Shown here piece by piece: positions 1 through 11,083 of a stretch of DNA of 64,000 bases. Position numbers and translations under genes: made by a program. The stretch covers positions 967,111 through 1,031,110 of the forward strand of contig JAQJVL010000047.1 of NCBI GenBank assembly GCA_035578905.1. The letters run 5' to 3'. The stretch comes from Stictocephala bisonia. Its lineage: Eukaryota > Arthropoda > Insecta > Hemiptera > Membracidae. How positions within the stretch are numbered: the stretch's first letter is position 1; every line of letters starts with the position of its first letter. The notes below the pieces were generated by a model that had not been told where the DNA came from, did not search any database, and saw only the letters and a list, made by a program, of their open reading frames with translations.

Positions 1-1429
1 TTTAAATTATGATCGGTAATGAAATATGTTCAACTTGAAACTACTTCGATACATGAGGCTACTACACTGAACAACAGATAAATAATTATGTCAACGAGAA
101 ATTCATTAAACAGGTGTAATCAAATGAAAACCTTAGACGTAGTCGGCTAATATATAATATAATATAGATATTGGCGACGAGATGCAGTCTGAAATATCAG
201 CCAACTAGTGATACAGTGAAGATTTTGGGCAGCTAAACTATAAACTTATGAATAAAAAAACGAGACATTTGATAAGGCTTTGTTTCATTAAAAATTATTT
301 CCGAATCTCTAAATTCGTCGTATTTTGTTTAGAAAAGGTCTCCCAACATGTTTCTCCCTCACTTTGGTTGATTCGTGATTATTTTACAGTTTACATCGAC
401 GTCAATGTGAACAGAGGACAGTTCAGTGAATCAAAATTATCGTACTTTACCACCTTTTACACTCCAACTGTGTTATTATCTAACCTAGTCAGAAAACCGT
501 TCAACAATTTGACAGGAAAAAAATATCGTATGCGCAAATATTACACACAGTTTTGACGATCTAAGGCGTTTTCGGAATAATAATTAATAGACGTTCGCCA
601 CGGATATATATCTAGTTTTTATTTGACGGAAAATAAATTAATAATGTTGTGTCACATGCTGCTAGAACGTCATTACCATATTTTATATGATATGATACGG
701 TATTTTCTTACGTCAAATCATTGAACGATTCCCTGCTCAGATTAAAAAAACAAAATAGACCTCAATCGACTCGCAAGAAATATACGATAATTTCATTTCA
801 GTTTCATTTCAGAAAAAGAGCTGAACGGTTTCTTGTACGTACGTATACTACAACCGAGATGAACTTTCACCTAGAAAAGATCGGAAGTTCGATTCTTGGG
901 ATGTAAAGTGACCCGTTCTCGGGACTCATTTGATTGAACTGTATTTTTTATATGAACGAAAATATGCATAATTTTCACGGTGCACAGACAGATTTTTATT
1001 GGTAACAGGTTTTTTGAGCATTTTGAACCGGATCTCTCATCCCTTTCTTGGGTCAAAAGACACTAACCAGCAATTTGATTTATTCACGCTATTTTAGGTT
1101 AGGTTACAAGTGACTAGTAGACTCGGCAACCAACATGTGTGATCGCTACTATTTACATTGATCGCTACCATCCCAGCTCTGTTAATCACTTTGAACTGAA
1201 CTAGTTCAAATCATAATGAACGAACTCTCACTACGCCGACTAGTTCATTTGACTGACGTCGTGTATTACCTATTCTTAGGCGTATTGTTCAGTTCATAAT
1301 TACGCGTACCAAACTGATAACGTATGATTAAGGTTAAAATAAAACAAAACATTTTTTATTAATAACTTATAAAACTGTTTAATCTTAAAACTAAATTAAG
1401 ATGTAAATCTGATATTTCGTGAAATACAA
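1..1429. other. AT-rich non-coding, nothing recognised
   Basis: No convincing exon, repeat structure or RNA gene was found. Open frames are short, AT-rich and lack coding character. The region lies 5' of the visible UBE2C exons and is probably intron or upstream sequence of that gene. A short TTAGG-like motif occurs near 1095. Confidence 0.5.
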
Positions 1430-1531
1430 CTACTCGCTCGAACTTCAAGTAGTTTTAGGAGCTTCGAGACGAGTTCGAGTAGTAAAATACTCGATCAAAT
1501 ACTCGAAGTTTCGATTACTCGCACACCCCTA
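1430..1531 (-). repeat. possible hAT-type transposon terminus
   Basis: Read on the minus strand, the segment starts with AGGGGTGTGCGAGTAATCG and continues into short repeats built on the word CGAGTA. Insect hAT elements typically end in CAGGGGTG-type inverted repeats, which is the basis for the call. No partner end or 8-bp target duplication was found, so it may be a solo end or a chance resemblance. Confidence 0.3.
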
Positions 1532-2434
1532 CTATTTCGTAATTATATTAAATATTTAACCTTTTGACGCACATATTTCTATAGCCCGTCAGAACCCTGC
1601 TGCAGGAGTTTTATTACCTACTCAGCTAGAGAAAATGCAGACTTTAGTTTTAAAATTGTATTTCAGTTATTTGTAGGTCAATTTCAATAAAACTTTCTCT
1701 AAAATACACGAAAACTGTTATTTTTTAATATGTTACACATCATTTAATAAAGATACAATTATAAATAATTCTTTTATTTAAAAAAAAAATAAAATTTTGT
1801 GTGAAATTTGGTAAACTTGATGAAACTAAAACCAAACATCACAATAAGTTATTTGTAAATAAAATAACAACAACTATAATATAGAAAGAAAAGGTTAACC
1901 AAACTTAACAGACAGGATAACCAAAAGTAATAAACAATGTAAACAACATACCAAGTATCCTAGTATTCCCACCAAAAAACAACTGATGCAAAACACTATA
2001 GCTCACGACAAGAAAAAAATATGATCAAGGTTCTATTGCAGTACAATACTTGTATATTGGTCTCCAATTGGAATCAACTCCAAATAATTTGTCACAGCGC
2101 CATTAGATACAAGCACTGACGGAACATCACATGTTGCCCATATAATGTTGTCTTGCCGGTTGTGGTAAAACCATGCATACAAACATCAGCCCACGCCTAG
2201 GGGTTTATTATTTGACTTGTAATCTATGTGTAACTATTTTGTGTGTCAATGCCTGTTATAACAGTAATGTTATGCAACGGCAATAAATAATTTGAATTAG
2301 ATGACACAAATTAAAAATAAAAATAAACTTATGTTATTAATGTCAGAATGACTTATATGTTGAATATTATATATGTAATTTATTGGTTTTTTCTGTTTTT
2401 TATGTTAATTAATTTGCATTACCTGTATTTTTAG
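1532..2434. other. intronic/upstream non-coding sequence of UBE2C
   Basis: AT-rich sequence ending in the pyrimidine-rich tract and AG acceptor that opens the first visible UBE2C exon. No coding exon for the N-terminal part of the E2 fold could be found here, so the previous exon is probably outside the window. Confidence 0.5.
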
Positions 2435-2639
2435 GTTTATGAAGGGCTAACATACAAACTGTCCATGGAATTCCCAAACAGCTATCCATATGCTGCACCT
2501 GTAGTCCGCTTCACTACACCTTGCTTCCACCCCAATGTGGACACAGGCGGCAACATCTGTTTAGACATTCTCAAAGAGAAATGGTCTGCACTTTACGATG
2601 TCCGCACCATCCTTCTTTCCATCCAGTCATTACTTGGAG
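2435..2639 (+). CDS. UBE2C: UBE2C/Vihar ubiquitin-conjugating enzyme E2, internal exon
   Basis: This exon encodes the core of a ubiquitin-conjugating (UBC) fold. It begins [14 protein letters not shown], continues through [15 protein letters not shown] with the active-site cysteine, and ends in [19 protein letters not shown]. The run [18 protein letters not shown] is typical of the E2-C family (human UBE2C, fly Vihar). With the APC/C these enzymes start ubiquitin chains on mitotic cyclins and securin. The exon is bounded by an acceptor (ATTTTTAG) and a donor (G|GTGATT), starts in phase 0 and ends one base into a codon. The N-terminal exons lie before the window. The family assignment rests on sequence; the mitotic role is family knowledge. 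Confidence 0.93.
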
Positions 2640-3524
2640 GTGATTATTATATTTATAAGTTGAAGACAGCTTTAAGTTGAAATAAAAACTATATGAGATC
2701 TCATATAACATCTCATGGTTTACCGTTACTGAAATCACATGTGCATTCTATTTTCCCATTTGCCTGTTTTACAATCTCTTACTTATTGCCTCTAGTAACA
2801 AGATTTACTTCATTCGACTGTGGTGTTATCAACTCATGTACATGTGTTACAAAATACACCTTCACCTGAGGTCATTTATCCCTTATTATGTTGATATGGA
2901 ATTAATATTCTTTCCTTGCCACAACTTTTAATGACCCACTAAATAATTATTGCTTTTTTCTTATCTTGTACTCGAAAATAAATAGTTTATTTCAGGTACT
3001 TCATATTAGGTATATTATCAAAACTGTCAATAAAAGTTATACAAAACAATTTTATATATAATTTTTTATACCGTATAGTTGACTATCAAAGCATCTTGAT
3101 TCCATACTATTTGTAAGTGTTTAGGAGTGAAAACAATTCCTTCCCTTCATAGTAAAATTAAAAAATAATTTTGAAGTATATGCGACTAAAAATTGGAAGA
3201 GTTAGGGGTACTCAGGCCCATTGTTTTGGAAAATGTTGTATCTAGACACACCATGAAATCCTCTAAAACCTCTTTGACTTGACATTTATATTTTGAAGGA
3301 CCTTTCCAGCTAGGAATTCATAAAATTAGAGGAATACAGCTTCCCATTCAAAATATTCATCTAATATTGTGTCATTTTTTAACTGTGTAATTATTTTACA
3401 GAGAAAATATTTCAAAACAGTTAGCAATGCTAAGGGTAAATATTTAAACCAATGATTGTGTTCAGACTTGAAAATCAAATTAAATAACTTTAAAAAAATT
3501 CTTACCTGTCAAAGCTAACAACTA

Positions 3525-4530
3525 CAGTAGTCCCTCTATAATCCGGCCCTGCGCCAGTCCGGTCCCCCCAGTAATCCGGCCGGTTCTATCGTATTGATAA
3601 AAGAACCAGTTCTGGTTCCTTAAACCAAAGGGGGATATAGCTTTCATACCAGGAATGTTTCAGGAGTGAAAAGTGCTGATAAACAGAACAATGAAACGAC
3701 AAATTCTGATAAAAAGATAAACGAAATAACTTTTTCAGACCGTAAGATAAATAAAATAACTTCGTCACAAAATATCTGCCCACAGTCGGCCTTTTCCTTA
3801 TGAGTACTATCAGCACTTGAAAGAACAGATAACATTAGAATTCCATCCAAATGCAGTAAAGAGGAAGATCTTCCTGAGCTCCACACTTGTTTATCCTGAC
3901 CCTTTCTTATCACTTCCTGCCCGATAAAAACACCTGATGGCAACATTCCATTCTGTTTACAATTCATATCTCATGAAAATGATTATGCTTCTAGTTTTAT
4001 AGTGTATAATAGTTGAAAGGTTTTTATAGTGAGGTTAATATATTAGAGTTTCTTTGTTTAGACATGTTATTAATAGCCTAATGCAAAACATTGCATTAAA
4101 ATGATAGGAAATATAATTGAAAAAAACATTTTTATGATAATATTCTGTCAGCACAAGACAACTCTTAATAATGTTACTATTTTTTATTTTTTTTTTTTTT
4201 TGGATGTTATTAATAGTTACATTTTATTTTAACTATTTTTCTTTTTTGCAAAGTTTTAAAGGATTAATGTTTTCAATTGTTGTAAGCTTTTTAACTTGTT
4301 TTTTATTCATATGCAACAGTGTTATGTAACACGTTTCAACTGGTGTACCATACTTTTCTTACTTTGAAATTATTGTACATCTTTATTGTAAAAATTGACC
4401 TTTTTAGTTACAATATACATTCTATTATGTAATTTAATCATGTTTTACAATTGAACTCCAGTAATCCGGCTTTTTGACTAATCCAACACATACCTGGTCT
4501 GAATTGTGTCGGATTAATGAGGGACTACTG
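3525..4530. mobile_element. Tigger/pogo-type non-autonomous DNA transposon (MITE)
   Basis: The left end CAGTAGTCCCTCTATAATCC and the right end, whose inverse reads CAGTAGTCCCTCATTAATCC, are terminal inverted repeats flanked by TA duplications. TA targets with CAGTAG-type ends and internal AATCCGGC motifs are characteristic of Tigger/pogo elements. No transposase domain was recognised in about 1 kb; a 107-codon minus-strand frame inside resembles nothing I know. The element lies wholly in the UBE2C intron and does not disturb its splice sites. Confidence 0.8.
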
Positions 4531-4696
4531 TACCTGTATTTCATTTGTCAGATATTGTATTTCCTTTACATTTATAAAGAGTATCGTGTTGTTGATACAT
4601 CTCAGACACATTAGGCATGCTTAAAGAGGGATTGTAAATATGTACATATTTCAATTCTTATTTTTGGATTGTGACTATGAGGGTATTGTTTTCCAG

Positions 4697-4812
4697 AACC
4701 CAACAATGACAGCCCACTCAACCCTCAGGCAGCAGAGCTGTGGTCGAGACAGACAGAATATAAGAAGCACCTTCACAGTAGTTTTAATCAACCGATCCCC
4801 GATGTTATTTAA
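4697..4812 (+). CDS. UBE2C: UBE2C/Vihar, terminal coding exon
   Basis: After a TTTTCCAG acceptor, the single base carried over from the previous exon completes a Glu codon. The frame then reads PNNDSPLNPQAAELW, the conserved E2-C segment after the active-site region, and goes on through EYKKHLHSSFNQPI to a TAA stop. Phase and homology both agree with the exon ending at 2639, so the visible part codes for about 107 residues (the C-terminal two thirds). A longer open frame overlapping this exon starts inside the intron and is out of phase, so I do not treat it as the product. The intron of about 2.06 kb contains a Tigger-type MITE. Confidence 0.93.
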
Positions 4813-4839
4813 AAAGCAAGTATTACCTAAAGGACATTC

Positions 4840-4845
4840 AATAAA
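4840..4845 (+). terminator. poly(A) signal of UBE2C
   Basis: An AATAAA hexamer lies 28 bases after the UBE2C stop codon. A second AATAAA occurs near 4927. Either could serve as the polyadenylation signal. Confidence 0.5.
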
Positions 4846-4932
4846 AGTGTATGGGACTATATTTCTGTATTATGTCACAATGGAAAAGCAAAGCAATCAG
4901 CTGTTAAAATGTTTTTTGTTTTTTTAAATAAA

Positions 4933-5411
4933 CTTGTTTTTTGTTCTGTTATTTATTTTTAAATAAATATTAAGTGGTAAGCTAAATTGGATTTAGAAGT
5001 TTCAGATCTGTAAACCAAACTATACTGCCAAGGGGTGCACTTTATCTCTTTTTTTAAAATATATTAACACATTTAGTGTTACCACTCAAAACATATACAG
5101 TACCTTGCCATTAACTAAATTTTTTATTCATTAATTATTTTCTATAATAATCTACAGAAACCCATACCATGGCTCATTTGATACTGGTATATCCAAAGAA
5201 AAAGTGGTTTAACGTTTTATCTATATAATTACGTAAATATTTGCACCGCTGAATTGCATCACGCGCCTGGTGATTGTAGCTACATATAACTCGCACTGTG
5301 TTTTTAAATTGTTTACACAATAAGAAAAGATGCATTTCATCAAATGGTATCCTATTAGTTTTTATAACATATAAATCCATAAATAACTAAATTATTCTAA
5401 TTTTAGTCCTA
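4933..5411. other. AT-rich spacer between UBE2C and a Tigger element
   Basis: No gene or repeat recognised. A minus-strand open frame of 68 codons has no recognisable features. Confidence 0.4.
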
Positions 5412-5761
5412 CAGTAGAAGCTCTGTTAACCGATCCCTATGGAACCGCGCCAAGATCGGATAACGAAAAGGTCGGTTAAACAGAATAGTACCAGAAATAG
5501 TCATAATAAGCGTTAAAAACAATAAAATGTTTTAAGTATGATAAAAATTGACCCTAGAAGTTGTATTAATAGCTAACTTATAACTCACCCAGTATTCCTT
5601 ACGATCGGCCATACAGTATTAATGAAAGAGCAAACAGTAATAAAAGAGATACAAAACTGTTACACAATATGTACAACACATTTTAATACTGTACACGAAA
5701 ATATAAAATCACAAACTACTGTATAATAACTCATTGTAAAAAATCATATCCTGATTAGGTT

Positions 5762-8154
5762 TTATTGACCAAAATAGTCAGAAATTTTCTTCTGCTTCTT
5801 TCCTTTAGTTGCCATCTTTAACGCATAATCTCTCCACTTTTTTATAAGCATGATGTCAACAGCTGTTGAAGTTTCTTGCTCTTCAACATACATTACAGCC
5901 AACTGTAGTGCATTTCTCCATTCGGCATGAGCAATTTTTCCTTCCTCATTTTCTTCTTCATCTTCATCACAAGTTTCTCCCTCTTCCTGCTCATTTAATA
6001 TATTCTGTACAATTTCTTCATCTGTTAAACATTTATTTTCCAGTTCCTCATCATAAGTTGCAATCCAATCATCAACTTCATTTTCTTCAATCTCGAGCAT
6101 ATTATGTATTTTTTTAAGTTCATTTAATAGAGCTGCGTTGTCTGCTTCTACTTGATCATGGGGCTCATAGTTGATCACAGGGTTATCTTCTGCGTGATTG
6201 TCAATAGATTTTTTTTATTTCAGGCCAAGCTTTTCGCCATGATTTAACAATCGTAGAGCTGGGGACTTCTTTATAAGATGCAGCAATGATGTAAACCACG
6301 TCGTTGATATTAATGGACTTTAGAGCATTAACTAAACTTTTCTCATCAAGCTCCATTCTATTAAGGATTCCTGAGATCAGTTTTCTCTTGTAACGTCTTT
6401 TAAAACACTTGATCACTCCCTTATCCATTGGTTGAATCAGGCTTGTAGCATGTGGCGGTACAAAAATACATCATAGTCTGCTTTCCCCGTTAACTTCAAT
6501 ATCTTCTGGATGTGTAGTTGAGTTATCCAACACCAAAATGGCTTTTAATGGCAATTTCATATTTGTCAGGTGTTTTTTACTGAAGGTATAAATTCATTAA
6601 CAAACCAATCTCTGAACATGCATTCATCCATCCAAGCTGATTTTTGGTTTTTATAATAAGACATTGAGAGACGAAATATTCACATTTTTAAATGCCCTGG
6701 GTTTTTGGGACTTAACAATGACGAGAGGGATAAGTTTATGTGTACCTGTGGCATTCGAGCATAGACCAACTGTAATTCTCTCCTTATTCATTTTGAATCC
6801 TGGAGCTGATTTCTCACTTTTAGTGGCAAACATTTTGTCTGGTTACAAACATTTGTAGTTGAGTCATGTTTCATCCATATTCAGGATGTAAGCCCTCTTC
6901 TTTTAACCCGGGAGAGGTCGTGCCTGTTAGTCATACGTATTTGGTCGCGTGTATAGAAAAATTCGAACACTTGACGTTCTTTATTTAGGACACTTTACTG
7001 TAGTTAGTTTTTAAATATATTTTTGTTATATTTCAAATTACATTTATATTAATTAGTTTTCATCAAATAACAGTTTTTACATATAATTAATAATTATATA
7101 AAAAGTACCAGGTATGAAAAACTAACAGTTACTTTGACAAGTTTTATTATTAAAAATCAAAATACAGTTTATAAATGAATAATGACCCGTATTGCTGTTA
7201 CGGTAATTTTGTTAATGAGTAATTTTTGTCACTATCGTCGTCCTCTTCAATCCAACTCAAAATTAAATTATCGCTATTATTTACAGCCATTTCTTACACT
7301 AAAAGATATACACACACATATATTACACTGAATAACACTAACATTACATAAAATATCACTATAAATACTATATTTACAATATTTAAATTTCAAAAATATA
7401 AACAGAAAAGAAACGAAAATGGTCGCGCCGTTAGAAAATTTCTAACACTCAGCTGAACGTATCCGGTCACGTGTTAGATTTTCACTGAAAAACTGGAGCG
7501 CCTGACCTTCAACGGCCTCCCCCCACCCCTCCCTGCGATGAATCATCATGGAAATACCCCAGAAATGTGTCACATATAGTCGACTACAAATACATTGACG
7601 CTCAATAGTCTTTGACAAGAAATAAAAAAAATCTTAATACAAGGACCTATTTTGTTAGAAAAAATCTAACAGCGCGGCCTCTCCCGGGTTAACAAATAAC
7701 TGAGTTTTTTAATCCATTCCGTACATGCAGCTGGATCAGAAGAATTTGTTCATCACATATGCTAAATGGATGCTATTACGTTTTTTCCAGCATGCTAGCC
7801 AACAGTCCCTCCGTTTTCAATTTTAGAGTGTAAAGCAATGATTTTTTCCTTAAAATTTGGCCGTTAATAGGTGTACCCTTTTGCTGCTCTTGAGTGAACC
7901 GTAGCCATTATACATCGTCAACAACCTAGTTTATTGGTTTGTTTAATGTACAGCGAGTGCTTAGGATTTTATCGAATTCTATTTGGCTGCAGTAGTCCTG
8001 AATAGATTTTCTATTGCGCTTCCAGTCCTTAACTGTCGTAACACCGACCCCTAATTCGCGACTAATCTTTTAAACAGATTTCCCTTTATCAAGCTGTTCA
8101 AACGCTTTAAGTTTTGTTCCATCGTTACAACATGTCCCTTCCGCTTAGCACCAA
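5762..8154 (-). pseudogene. Tigger-like transposase pseudogene
   Basis: Read on the minus strand from about 8154, the frame gives MIGAKRKGHVVTMEQKLKAF and then a helix-turn-helix with RELGVGVTTVKDWKRN, the pogo/CENP-B N-terminal DNA-binding domain, interrupted by TAA. The DDE domain follows: NMDET with an in-frame TGA directly after it, then ATKSEKSAPGFKMNKERIT and GTHKLIPLVIVKSQKPRAF. Later comes MDKGVIKCFKRRYKRKLI, corresponding to the conserved PLDQGVI..FKxxYR segment. The C-terminus is an acidic tail ending KKQKKISDYFGQ. At least three stops, several frame breaks and the nested MITE make it non-functional. The order of pieces matches a full-length Tigger transposase. Confidence 0.85.
6907..7688 (-). 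mobile_element. piggyBac-like MITE nested in the Tigger element
   Basis: TTAA is duplicated at both sides, and the ends CCCGGGAGAGGTCGTGC and the inverse of GCGCGGCCTCTCCCGGG form terminal inverted repeats. TTAA duplication is the hallmark of piggyBac-type transposons. On the minus strand from about 7290 a short frame begins MAVNNSDNLILSWIEEDDD and stops after about 30 codons. This resembles the acidic N-terminus of a PGBD-type transposase, so the element looks like an internally deleted piggyBac derivative. Removing it and one TTAA restores an uninterrupted host transposase segment. Confidence 0.85.
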
Positions 8155-8685
8155 TCATTTCACAGTACAGTAGTATGTACAGTACAGATTTGTTATACTA
8201 AAACAATAATAAACTAAGTTAACATACCTTATCTATGTGACTTAAAGGCCTAAGTATAATTTATTTTCTCTGTGTGTTTCATTGTTTTTGTTAATTTTTT
8301 AATGACTCGATGATGGGATATTAAATCCTAAAACATGTTGTGTGTATATGCCTAATTCAATACCAATAGAACACTTTGACGTAGATATAAGGTACGTTAA
8401 CCTAGTTTATTCTACCTAACGGTTCAGGAGATGTTACAATGAATAAAATAAACCAATAACTATATAATGTACACGCAAACGTAAAATAAAAAAGTTTATA
8501 ACACAGTTACACACACAGCAAAGAGCAGAGTGAACACTGCCCGTACGAAATACAGAAGGCAACTGACTGAATTTTACTTCCTACACGCACAACAATCGAC
8601 CTGTTGAATCCTGAAAGTTATTTTTGTTTAGGTTGGTTAATCCAACGGGCGGTTTGGCCGACGACGGTTAAGAGAGCTTCTACTG

Positions 8686-9132
8686 TATATAACAGTGAAC
8701 ACACTGATGAGAGGATTAAGAGTAAGTGTGTTCAGAGGGATTTTTCTTTTTCTTTGTGAATCCCTCTGGTCTGAGGAAGGTGAGCATGGTTCACTGACAT
8801 TGATCACCATAATATTTGAACATTTTGTACTTGTGTTGTAAATATTTGTACATTTTGTGCTTATATTGTAATATATTTCTTTTGTGCGACGATCACTTGT
8901 ACTGTATTTAATATATATTCTTCAATCTATTTACAATGACTCACCACACTAATCAAAACCCCTTGTAAGACATAAACTCCTTGAAGAGGGCAAACTGGCC
9001 AGTAATAAACTGTGTCTAAAATAAGGTTTTCCCATATTATATGGCGAGAGTTGGTGCAAGGGCCACAGAAAATATCAGTTACATATATGTTTGTGCAATG
9101 AAGAACTCTATAACTTTTCATCAAGAAGTCTA
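8686..9132. other. AT-rich spacer, nothing recognised
   Basis: Short direct repeats of the words ATATTTGTACATTTTGT occur around 8816-8875. No coding or RNA feature was identified. Confidence 0.4.
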
Positions 9133-9343
9133 GAGAAATAGTCTATTGGATTATTTAGATCAGGTAGTGACACTTTTAAACCAGAATTTCCAGTAAATGG
9201 CTAAAGAAATAGTCTACTGGATTATTTAGACCAGGTAGTGACACTTTTAAACCAGAATTTCCAGTAAATGGCTAAAGAAATAGTCTACTGGATTATTTAG
9301 ACCAGGTAGTGACACTTTTAAACCAAAATTTCCAGTAAATGGC
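9133..9343. repeat. 71-bp unit, three tandem copies
   Basis: A 71-bp unit beginning AGAAATAGTCTACTGG is repeated three times with only a few differences. The array is flanked by inverted copies of a short word: TCTAGAGAAAT at the left border and ATTTCTCTAGA at the right. No coding potential was seen; each copy contains the word GGTAGTGACAC. Confidence 0.85.
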
Positions 9344-9479
9344 ATTTCTCTAGATCTAGAAATACGTGTTGTTACTAGCAGATAACCTCGACAATGAATC
9401 ATCAAGTTTATCTTCGCTTAAAAACGACTCATTTGCTGTGTATTAGATGATTTAATTCACTTCAAAAACATTGAAAACA

Positions 9480-9738
9480 TACAACATGTGCTAAGGGTTC
9501 TCAGTTCGATCCCAATCAGAGTCAATACATTTTGAGAAGGATCAGCTGATAACCACCGACTGTTCATTTGTCATTGGGCTATTAATTAATGACACTTTCT
9601 AAGGAATAATCGGCCTTAGTTTGTAACAATGACTACATTCGCTCATCTACACTCATCACAGTCATTCGAAATCCATATTCGCCCATATCTTGACGATCGG
9701 CGTCTTATGAATAGATAAAAAAAAAAAAAAAAATAAAA
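9480..9738 (+). repeat. SINE-like retroposon with B-box-like promoter and A-rich tail
   Basis: A B-box-like word (AGTTCGATCCC) lies near 9503, and the segment ends in a run of about 19 A with slight interruption. The 3' portion, AATCCATATTCGCCC then GACGATCGGCGTCTTA, recurs in this window near 37.3 kb and 38.8 kb and, inverted, near 55.0 kb. This is strong evidence for a dispersed family. The B box and A-rich tail suggest a tRNA-related SINE; the A box is not clear. Confidence 0.65.
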
Positions 9739-9742
9739 TACA

Positions 9743-10966
9743 ACAGGTAGTGCAAACTGCAATAAAGTACATAAAAATAAAGCTAAATATGGTGTGCAAA
9801 AACAAATAAATAAAGATTTTAATAAAGCACTAGAAGAAGCGGATAAAAGTTTTAATCAAATAAATAAAGTAAAAAATAACAGTCATAAAAATAAAGAAAG
9901 TTTCGAAACCACTACGGACAATGACATGTCTTTAGAAAACAGGAGTCATGAAATTAATAGTAACGGTGAAAATTGTGAAAAAACTAAAAACAGTGACATA
10001 TCTGTAGACATGTCAAGCCTGTTAGCAATCACAAGCACACCTTCCATTGCTGCTTCCGATTCAACAAATCATATAAGTACATATAACAGGGATGTGTCAT
10101 TGTCAGTGTGTGCCAGTACTAATAATGAACTGATAAAGAAACATAAAAATATCAATGAAGAATTGATTTTTGAATTATTAAAACAAAACTGGATATTGGA
10201 CGATGTTGTATCTAGGTACTTTGAATTATTAAGACAAAACTGGATATTGGACGATGTCGTATCTAGGTACTTTGAATTATTAAGACAAAACTGGATATTG
10301 GACAATGTCGTATCTAGGTACTTTGAATTATTAAGACAAAACTGGATATTGGACAATGTCGTATCTAGGTTCTTTAAATTATTAAGACAAAACTGGATAC
10401 TGGACAATGTCGTATCTAGGTACTTTGAATTATTAAGACAAAACCGGATATTGGACGATGTCGTATCTAGGTACTGTACTTTGAATTATTAAGACAAAAC
10501 TGGATATTGGACAATGTCGTATCTAGGTACTTTGAATTATTAAGACAAAACTGGATATTGGGCAATGTCGTATCTAGGTACTTTGAATTAATTACTAATA
10601 AACCATTAAAAAGTAAAAACCTTTTTTGCATGAATCCCTTAATAATTCAAGGAATAAAATTATTGAATGATTACAGTCACCTACCGATCCTCTTAATTTG
10701 AAACATTTTAATCGTCTATTCATCTCAGTGAATGACCCCATAAATACAAACGGTGAAGGAGGATACAACATGCCCAGATCATAGCAGAAAAATTACATAA
10801 ATATTTAAACAATACTAATGAAGATAACGTTAAAGCGATACTATCTCAAACACCACAACAGGACAACAATTATGATTGTGGTATCTATATGGTTTCTATG
10901 GCAGACTGTATAATGGAACTGACTATGACTGACAAGTTCCCGTATTATGAATTGGGACAGTTTTAG
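9743..10966 (+). pseudogene. Ulp1/SENP-like (C48) cysteine protease ORF, repeat-expanded and broken
   Basis: An Asn/Lys/Ser-rich frame runs into NINEELIFELLKQNWILDDV. That resembles the start of the Ulp1/SENP fold, where a W-L-x-D-x-V-I-x-x-YF motif opens the protease domain. This segment is tandemly amplified (listed separately), and a 5-nt insertion then breaks the frame. Further on, QQDNNYDCGIYMVSMADC matches the C48 catalytic cysteine motif (Q-x-N-x-x-D-C-G), and the frame ends at PYYELGQF-stop. The segment between, which should hold the catalytic His and Asp, is deleted or frameshifted. It may derive from a transposon carrying a SUMO-type protease, as several large DNA transposons do, or from a retroposed host gene. 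Confidence 0.65.
10172..10584 (+). repeat. 51-bp coding tandem repeat (17 residues), eight units
   Basis: Eight copies of a 51-bp unit encode ELLRQNWILDDVVSRYF, with Asp/Asn alternation and one Leu-to-Lys-type change. Units start every 51 bp from 10172. A 5-nt insertion before the seventh unit is the only break in register. The unit corresponds to the first conserved motif of an Ulp1-like protease, so the array arose by amplification of a protein motif, not of non-coding satellite. Confidence 0.9.
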
Positions 10967-10988
10967 TGACAAAAAGATTATAATGAAA

Positions 10989-11031
10989 AGATCAGTCATG
11001 GCATATCTATTCCATATGCCATGACTGATCT
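10989..11031. repeat. perfect 18-bp hairpin with 7-nt loop
   Basis: AGATCAGTCATGGCATAT and its exact inverse complement flank the loop CTATTCC. It begins 22 bp after the stop of the Ulp1-like frame. It may be a subterminal structure of the source transposon, a 3' processing hairpin or a small foldback. Confidence 0.8.
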
Positions 11032-11083
11032 GATAAGGTGGGCTGCTTGCTACCTCTCAAACTGTCAATACTCTTCTTTCAAG

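Larger units (their letters stand above)
5412..8685 (-). mobile_element. Tigger-like (pogo family) DNA transposon, decayed, with nested insertion
   Basis: The ends CAGTAGAAGCTCTGTTAACC and the inverse of GGTTAAGAGAGCTTCTACTG form terminal inverted repeats flanked by TA target duplications. The interior encodes, on the minus strand, the pieces of a CENP-B/DDE_1-type transposase. The total length is about 3.27 kb, of which about 0.78 kb is a later piggyBac-like MITE insertion. Without that insertion the element is about 2.5 kb, normal for an autonomous Tigger. Several stops show that it is inactive. Confidence 0.85.

Noticed and set aside
3644..3967. 107-codon frame in the Tigger-type MITE as a gene
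   Set aside because: No HTH or DDE motif, and the overlapping 76-codon frame is equally open; probably chance.
4640..4927. 95-codon + strand frame over the UBE2C terminal exon
   Set aside because: Starts in the intron and is out of phase with the conserved E2 residues; it is a shadow of the exon.
9133..9343. CRISPR array
   Set aside because: 71-bp units are contiguous with no unique spacers, and the DNA is eukaryotic.
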